A stretch of DNA of 64,000 nt from Beta vulgaris subsp. vulgaris (taxonomy: Eukaryota; Streptophyta; Magnoliopsida; Caryophyllales; Amaranthaceae), in the NCBI RefSeq assembly GCF_026745355.1, contig NC_079202.1:46636873-46700872 (forward strand), written 5' to 3'. The notes under the pieces are model-generated. The model did not search any database. It was not told the DNA's origin and worked only from the letters and a program-made list of their open reading frames with translations. Numbering within the stretch: position 1 is the first letter of the stretch; every line of letters begins with the position of its first letter. The translations under genes and the position numbers were made by a program. Below, one piece after another: positions 57,250-64,000 of the stretch.

Positions 57250-60200
57250 TTTGTCACTAATCCTTGCACGAACTCTAATACATATATGTTCCTGTATACG
57301 TTTAATCAAAATTTCTGGCCTTAAAACCACATCATTCCAGTAGGATTGATTTATTGTCTTCCATAGGTAATACACAGTAGCAGCTAAACTGGCATAACAG
57401 ACCATGTGTTGCTTTTTTTAACTTGTACCTTCTACCCTAATGCTTCCATCGTGCATATAAACTCTCCTGTTGTTGACATCTTATTCCCAACCATTGCATA
57501 ATACCTTTGATACCTTAACACCATATAGACATTTAAAGAATAAGTGTTCACATGAATCTTCTCCCTGAATACATAGTAAGCATCTGGTGTCACTACAGAG
57601 ACCAGCTTGCTGCATTCTTTGTCTAGTTTTAAGCCTCTCCTGTGCGGCTAACTAGGAGATAAATGAATGCTTTGGAATGTTGGCCTTGCTCCAAACCCAG
57701 TAGAACCATGCTACACTAACTTGATCTCCCACAAGCCATCTATACCCTGCTGCAATAGTGTATGTTTTCTACGCCACAAACCATCTGTTGTGTGTATATG
57801 CTACTTTAAAGATTTCCTTCACCCTGCATATCATCTTCCATGACCAGCTAGCTGATCTGGGAGGGGTATAGCCCCACCAATCAGCATTCTTGATGTACAC
57901 ACTATGGATCCACTTTATTCACAAAATGTCTTCTTTTTGAGTAATTTGCCATACAAATTTCCTGTGGCAGCCTATTCCATACATGACAATTCCTCAACCC
58001 CAAGCCACCTTTCTTTTAGGTTTGCAAATCCAGTCCCATGAGACAGTAGGGGGACAGTGAAGGAATGATTTACCTTCCCATAAGAATGCTCTACATATCT
58101 GGTTGATTTTGTCCAATACCTTCTTAGGCATAATAAATATCTGAGCCTAATATGTGTGTATACTCAACAATACTGCATTCATTAGTGCATGTCTTGCTGC
58201 ATAAGACAAATGCCTGGAAGAACAACAGAGGATTTTCTTCACTATTTTTTCCACCATTACATCACAATTTGCACTTGTCAGTCTTCTAGCTGATATTGGA
58301 ATACCCAAATATCTAAATGGATACTCTCCCTTGACAAACCCAAATATCTGCAGAACTTTTTGCTGAATTCCATCATTCACATTACCAAAATAAACAGCAG
58401 ACTTTTCCTTATTTGCATACAAGCCTGAAGCAACAGAGAAAGCTTTTAAAGCCTTTATCATCATCATAACTGAGCCCACATACATTTCCTTTACAGAACA
58501 TCATAAGATCATCAACAAAAACTAAATGTGTTAGTTTGATATGTGCACATCTATGATGAAACCTAAATTCAAGTCTTTTACTCATCTTCTTCAGAATTCT
58601 ATTCAGATACTCCATCACCAAAACAACAACAAGAGAGAAACTAGATCACCTTGTCTCAGCCCCTTCTTACCTTTGAATTAACCAAAGTTATTACCATTAA
58701 CACTCAAAGTGAATGTAGGAGTGGTAATACAACTCATAATCCATCCTATGAATTTACTGGGAAACTTAAGCTGCTTCAGAAGATCTTCCACAAACTTCCA
58801 ATGAACTGAGTCATAGGCCTTTTTAAGGTCTATTTTCATTATGCACCTTAAAGGTAAACTTTTACTCCTATATTACTTCGTCATATCCTGACAAATCAGG
58901 ATATTGTGCATTATCATTTGCTTCTCAATAAAAGCACTCTGCACTTGATCCACCAGCCCAAGTAGCACACCATTCAATCTTGAACAAATCATCTTAGGTA
59001 TAGTTTTGTACAGGACATTACAACATGTTATAGGCCTAAATTATGTAACATTTAGGGGTTGTTCACATTTAGGCACTAAGCATAAAGTTGTAGCGTTGAT
59101 TTGCTTTAGCATGTATTTTCCCAATTTGAAAGAAATTCAGCACAACTTGACTAACCTCAGTTCCAATTCTATTCCAAGCTTTCTTATAGAAATTGCTGGA
59201 GTAGCCATCAGGCCCTGTAGATTTTGTATCATCAATGTCAAATTGCAGCCTTCACATCAGCTTTATTGAATGGAACACACAAATTCTGTTGTTGCAAATC
59301 AGATAGGAGAGGGCCTTCTTTGATTATACTCTCACTCACTTTGCATTGTGAGCTATAATCTGTTCCCAGGAGGCTTTTATAATACTGCACAAAAGCTTCT
59401 TCTATCCCCTGATTATCATCCTTCCATTCACCATCTACATTTTGAATTCTATACACTTGATTCTGCATTCTTCTCTTTTTGAGACAAGCATGAAAGTAAC
59501 ATGTGTTTTCATCTCCACCTTTCAGCCACTCAGCTTTTGCTCTTTGTTGTAGGTAAGACATTCTTGCTTTGTTAAGTCTTTGGTACTCCTGCATAGCTTC
59601 ATTTTCTTGCTGATGAAAGACAATATTCAAAGGCTATGTATGGATGTCTTTTTGAATTGCATTTAAGTTTGTCAATGCCATCATGCATTCATTTTATATG
59701 TTAGAGAATTTGGTCTTGTGCAACAGCTTAAGACCTTTCTTCAATTTCTTCAATTTAACAACTACTCTATACATAGGAGTACCAGTCACACTCTCTTGCC
59801 AATAGTTATTCACGATGCTCATAAATTCCTCAGCCATACTCCACATCTTATAGTAATTAAAGGCTCTAGGCCTTCTGATAATAGTGTTATCCAGTTCGAT
59901 AACACATGGACAATGATATAATATGCCTTCTGTTAAGAATGTAGCACTTGCATTTCTCATTCTATTCAGCCACTCATCATTACACAAAATTCTATCAATC
60001 TTCGAAAACACCCTATTAGTACCCTCCTGCTTATTTGACCATGTAAAGAAAGGACCATGAACACCCATTTCAAGAAGGCAGTTGTCCCTCACACACTGTC
60101 ATAAGCTTGCTACCTCCTGTAAGATTACAGTAGAGCCAAGTCTATCTTCTAGATTTGAAACATTGTTGAAATTCCCCATTACAATCCATGTTGTAGTTAC

Positions 60201-60900
60201 TCTCTTGCCGATATTAACCAGGGCTGACCATAACTCATTCCTCTCACCAGCCTCATTGAATCCATACACCATTGTAACAACAAAACTAATTAAACTTGCC
60301 CTGTAGCTTTATGAATTACTTCACAATGCACATGTTGAGTTGCCTTTCATCAATATTCACTACAAAACTACTAGCCAACCACACCAGCCATATTCTACCA
60401 CCTCTATGGTACTGATAGTTAGTGACAATAGAAAAGATGAACATACCTTAGGGAAGACTTTAGGAAAATTTACTGCCTTCACCCTTGTTTCTAGAAACCC
60501 AAATAACCCAATCTTATAATGAGTTAGAAATGACCTAATCTCACTATGTTTCATTGGGCTTATGTTCAACACTCCTACATTATCCATTAGTAAGAGGATC
60601 ATGTGCTCCCCTGCCACTTCCACTGTATCTACTTGAACCTCCATTCCTCCTACCATAACAGCTCTTGTTGACATCTCCTGCTCCTTGCCTCCCCCTAATC
60701 TACCAGCACAAGACTGTTTTGCCTCTTGAAATTGAACTACACTCACAGGAGCTTCATTAGCTTGACTTACATCAACATCTTCTACTACTTTACTCATAAT
60801 CTCCTTGTCACCCACCTCTTTCTCCTTACCAACATCTGCTACATGATTTTGAAGAGTTGTATTAGGTTTAGCCTTAGGAGCCCAAATTTGTCTTGGTTTT
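57250..60900 (-). pseudogene. LINE ORF2: endonuclease, reverse transcriptase, zf-RVT
   Basis: Endonuclease begins near 60570 (HSEIRSFLTHYKIGLFGFLE, then ETRVK) and continues with WIVMGNFN (about 60190) and GPFFTWSNKQ, KIDRIL (60060-59990). RT: WLKGGDENTCYFHACLKKRR (about 59520), KIDLKKAYDSVHW (about 58840-58800), RQGD (about 58650), FVDDLMMF (about 58525-58500) and FRYLGIPISARRL (about 58320). The C-terminus has the zf-RVT pattern near 57560 (EHLFFKC). At least six frame breaks. The boundary with ORF1 is approximate. Confidence 0.75.
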
Positions 60901-60979
60901 ATTTTTGCCAAAGCCAACTCATACTTCTTCCTCCTGCAATCCTCTGTTGTATGCCCTATTCCCTTGCAATCCCCACAAA

Positions 60980-61985
60980 GCACTGGTTTACATTCATATT
61001 GAACAAATTGACTCATTTTTCCCCTTCCCATTCTTGAAGCTCACTGTAATTGGGAAATTTTGATCCACATGAACCTCCACAAGAATTCTTGCAAACTCAA
61101 TGATATCCTTTTGAGCTGTTGTCCTATCCGTTCTTATAGGTTTCCCTACTGACCCAACAATTTTATTTAAGGCATTTACCCCCCGGTATTTAAGAGGTAA
61201 CCCTAGTAGCTTAATTTAGGTAGGCACAACCTTTACTGTTTCAGCCATAAGGTCCAAATCACGAGACCAAGGCTTCATGATAACAGGCTTGTTATCAAAC
61301 ATGATTGGACCTACATCTAAATCATTATATTTGCCCTCAATAGTCCCAAATCTTGCTACAAATTAATGACCCCATTGGCATTCTGAACCACTCGTTCAAT
61401 ACCATATATGCCCCGTACTCTCCTCATAAAGCCATTGATGATCCTATAAGGAGTTTTACTGCCTGGCACATAGCAAACAATGGAGGTATTCCAGAAATCT
61501 ATCTCAGTCTGGACATCCTCCTCAGTTATGCACACTTCCTCTCCACTAATATTTCCTCCAACTACTCCTTTATCCACAGCTATAGATAAATCCATGCCTT
61601 CCTCTCTAATTGTTTCAAACAAATTCGATCGCCAATTCTTACTAGGAACAATATTACTCGCTAAATTCTGCATAGGTTGAGGAGAAGGGTTCACCTGATT
61701 TAATCTAGGTTGGCGCAAGGGAGTGCAAATTGACGCTATCCAGTTTGAAACCTGATTCTTTTCAACTTTAAAATGAGAACGATCCATCAATGAAGCATTC
61801 TTGTAAGCAGAAGCATTTGATTCTTCATCATCATCTTCCTCAAAAGTCCAACTCAAAGCAGTAACCTCATTGATTTCATTAACATTCCTTTTTTTCTTCG
61901 CATCATCAGATTGGGGCTTCTTCACTAGCCTCACAGTTTGCTTTGATTTTTGTCCACCATTTCCTTTTTTCTATCCCTTTGCCAT
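60980..61985 (-). pseudogene. LINE ORF1: DUF4283-like plus zinc knuckle
   Basis: ATG at 61985, stop TAG five codons in, then an open frame (RLVKKPQSDDAKKKRNVNE). The DUF4283-like region begins WNTSIVCYVPGSKTPYRIIN (about 61480-61420). After a frame break near 61360-61040 the zinc knuckle CGDCKGIGHTTEDC lies at about 60987-60945. Such ORF1 proteins bind RNA; function is inferred from family. Confidence 0.7.
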
Positions 61986-62139
61986 AGCTTCAGCAATCAG
62001 CCGAGAATCAAAATAAAAAAGCGATGAACAGTAACCAATGTAACAGTGATTCTAGAGAGAAGGAGGAGTTTCTCTCTCTAGACCCGTTTTTTTAGGCAAT
62101 TATGATGTCAATAATTGTTATATAGGTAGGAGTTTTTCC

Positions 62140-62520
62140 CCCTTTACTTTCATCTTTTTTGTTATATCGATATATTGTAATTTCAAAAATAAAGGTGCTA
62201 GGAAAATATGATATACTAGTAAGTGAGCTTTCTTTAAGAAAGAGGATAAAAGAGTGTCCTCCACCACTCCAAAAGTTTCTAGCCTGTTAACCCAAGTCGA
62301 GTTGATCCACGAGAGGTTTGCAGGGCGCTTCATCTTACCTACCTAAAATATAGGATTTTAATAGGAATAAGGAGGAGCGAGAGTATTCTATTTAGAGTTT
62401 GAGTAAGAAAAAAAGATGGAGTGTTATTTCATGAAAAAAAGGAAGGTGGAGAAAGAGGGTTATAAATAACTCTCCATCTTTATTTTTTCTTATTCAAACT
62501 CCATTGACTCTCGAATGCAA
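62140..62520. other. Short gene-free stretch
   Basis: No gene recognised. A small hairpin-forming AGAGGGTTATAAATAACTCTCC lies at about 62454-62475. Confidence 0.5.
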
Positions 62521-62527
62521 CTTGTTG

Positions 62528-63482
62528 AATTTTGACCATTAACTTTTATTTTCAGGTGTTGGCTCATACACACACGGACACACCTCATGTGAACTACTAA
62601 ACCCTTCTTAATTTCTTATCCCAAATTCTTCGAAAGGAAGAAGTTTAGAAATGTGAGGATCGAAGAGAAGAGAAAATGAAAACGGAGAGGGGGGGATAAA
62701 GAATCAAATTGAGGGTTAAGTGGGTCACATGTAAAGATGACGACAATGGATAGGATCTATCTGGACAGGGTCTTCTAAGATCCAGATTCGTTTCTAGAGC
62801 AAGAATCCAAATCATACCCGAATCCATCGGGTAATAAGAATGAGGATCCAAATCCGTATGGATCCTAATTCGTATGGATCCTATAGATTCGGGTCCTAAA
62901 ATGGATCCAAAATGGATCCTTGGCTATTTTCTTCAAACTATCCTAATTTTCACAATAATTAAAAGATTTTAATCAATAAAGTCATTTAATATCAACCAAA
63001 AAATACATTTAATTTCTGAAAAATAACCATTGCAACTATTCAACTTTCAAACTGTAGATTAATCAACTTTTTTTTTAAATGAATAATTATCAACCCAATT
63101 TTCGAACTCAATTATCCAATAAATTCAAACAAAATCACACATTAATTAGAATAATAATTCGAAATTGAAGTAAAAATCCGTTTTACATGTGATGACTAAT
63201 AGTGTAATATTATTATAATATAAAATTAAATAATAATACTATAAAAACGGGTAAACGAATCTGGATCCGGGTAATAATTTAGGAATCTGTCCAGTTTCTT
63301 TTTTTCAAGGAGGATCCAGATCCTAATTGGATCTATATGGTCCAAATTCGAGGACCTAGATCCGTCAAAAATGAATATGGATCCACGAATTTGGGTAGGG
63401 TCCATTATCCACTAGCATCTCTAGTCACATGAGGTGTGTGTCAAGACCTTGAATTTTGAAAGTTAATGGCTAGAATTTGATG
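62528..63482. mobile_element. Outer inverted-repeat element hosting a hAT MITE
   Basis: Left arm TTGAATTTTGACCATTAACT...ACACACCTCATGTGA (62525-62592) is the inverse of the right arm TCACATGAGGTGTGTGTC...AAAGTTAATGGC (63425-63472). The central part is replaced by or contains the hAT MITE at 62732-63423. Target duplication of the outer element not identified. Confidence 0.55.
62732..63423. mobile_element. hAT-like MITE rich in GGATCC motifs
   Basis: 692 bp. Left TAAAGATGACGACAATGGAT and inverted right TAGAGATGCTAGTGGATAAT, with the 8-bp duplication GTCACATG (62724-62731, 63424-63431). Repeated TATGGATCC/GGATCCAAAT segments occupy both arms, around an AT-rich centre. Confidence 0.75.
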
Positions 63483-63679
63483 AAAAGATTCATCTCAAAA
63501 AGAAAAATCATAAGTGATGGTTTACTGTCAAGTTTATATAAGGTTATTTCTCACAAAAAGCTAACATTTGAAAAGTGGAATCTGATAATTTTCTTTTGCA
63601 TTTTCGACAAACATTCTTTTTCATAGGAGTCATAAATGTTAAATCATTAATCCTACATTAAGTTTAGGCGCTTGAGGAG

Positions 63680-63836
63680 GAAAAAACTTTGTCCACCCAT
63701 TGGGTAGACTACCCATTATTAATAAAGACTTGTTAAGGGTTGTGATAATATAATCCGACTCAATATAATAATCATTTTTTAATGTTCTATTAATAATAGG
63801 TTATCTATCCAATAGGTAGGTAGGTATAGCAATATC
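63680..63836. mobile_element. Small inverted-repeat MITE-like hairpin
   Basis: CCCATTGGGTAGACTACCCA and TTATTAATA pair with TATTAATAATAGG and TATCCAATAGGTAGG on the right. No clear target duplication. The remaining DNA to 64000 shows no gene. Confidence 0.45.
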
Positions 63837-64000
63837 CGTTTCAAGAGTTGAGGCGGAGCCGCAGAAGTAAATCAAAGAGTACGAGAATGAATGAGTGTAC
63901 TTTTAGTCTATTACAACAAATTCCCAACTGCTAACTAATAAAGTATCAATGTTGGCCAACAAAGCCATTAACAGTGAGGGCTGATATACACATAACAGGT

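Larger units (their letters stand above)
57034..62120 (-). mobile_element. Structurally complete L1-type LINE, about 5.1 kb
   Basis: A 17-bp duplication TATAGGTAGGAGTTTTT lies at 57017-57033 and 62121-62137. A poly-A tail (T run at about 57029-57040 on +) merges with the left copy. On the minus strand the order is ORF1 (61985-60980), then endonuclease, reverse transcriptase and a zf-RVT C-terminus. Both ORFs contain stops and frameshifts, so this copy is not autonomous. Confidence 0.9.

Overview
This is nuclear DNA of a flowering plant, probably a eudicot. The evidence is three intron-bearing or plastid-targeted plant genes set in AT-rich DNA that is crowded with plant transposable elements: Mutator-like, hAT, Tourist and Stowaway MITEs, Helitron-type ends, L1-type LINEs, a tRNA-derived SINE, a SIRE-type Copia element and a decayed LTR element. 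The FAR1/Ulp1-type elements and the gene sequences would suit a Caryophyllales plant such as the spinach or beet group, but that is only inference.

Layout. 0.45-9.55 kb: one large Mutator-like element with inverted ends. It carries a broken FAR1/FHY3-type transposase on + and an antisense accessory gene on -. Its non-coding parts, including both introns, are filled with a 22-bp repeat family. 9.9-11.8 kb: a Helitron-like end, three Stowaway-like MITEs and a tandem duplication. 12.2-22.7 kb (-): a complete six-coding-exon monothiol glutaredoxin gene (GRXS15 type, 170 aa) with two introns above 4 kb; intron 1 holds a 5'-truncated LINE and a MITE. 23.0-30.3 kb: gene-free DNA with Helitron-like ends, Tourist and Stowaway MITEs, a 1.85 kb hAT element with a nested Tourist MITE, and a PIF/Harbinger transposase remnant that abuts the next promoter. 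30.4-39.4 kb (+): a four-exon mitochondrial carrier gene (BTL-type adenine nucleotide transporter, 405 aa). Its 6.1 kb third intron contains an internally deleted LTR element and a hAT MITE. 40.6-41.1 kb (-): an intronless, probably plastid-targeted protein with a NifU-C-like fold that lacks the CxxC motif. 42.5-56.5 kb: a ~270-bp repeat array interrupted by a SINE, a Stowaway MITE and a 12.0 kb SIRE-type Copia element with nearly identical LTRs. That Copia element itself contains a 1.17 kb Mutator-like insertion at the last codon of pol. 57.0-62.1 kb (-): a structurally complete L1-type LINE with a 17-bp target duplication. 62.5-63.5 kb: nested inverted-repeat MITEs.

The three host genes are not an operon or pathway cluster. 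GRXS15 (mitochondrial Fe-S/glutathione) and the carrier are both mitochondrial, and the NFU-like protein is probably plastidial; their proximity is most simply chance. The notable biology lies in the transposons. The first Mutator-like element repeats one 22-bp motif through its flanks and both introns, and it reads in the same sense within each transcript. Several nested insertions can be dated relative to one another.
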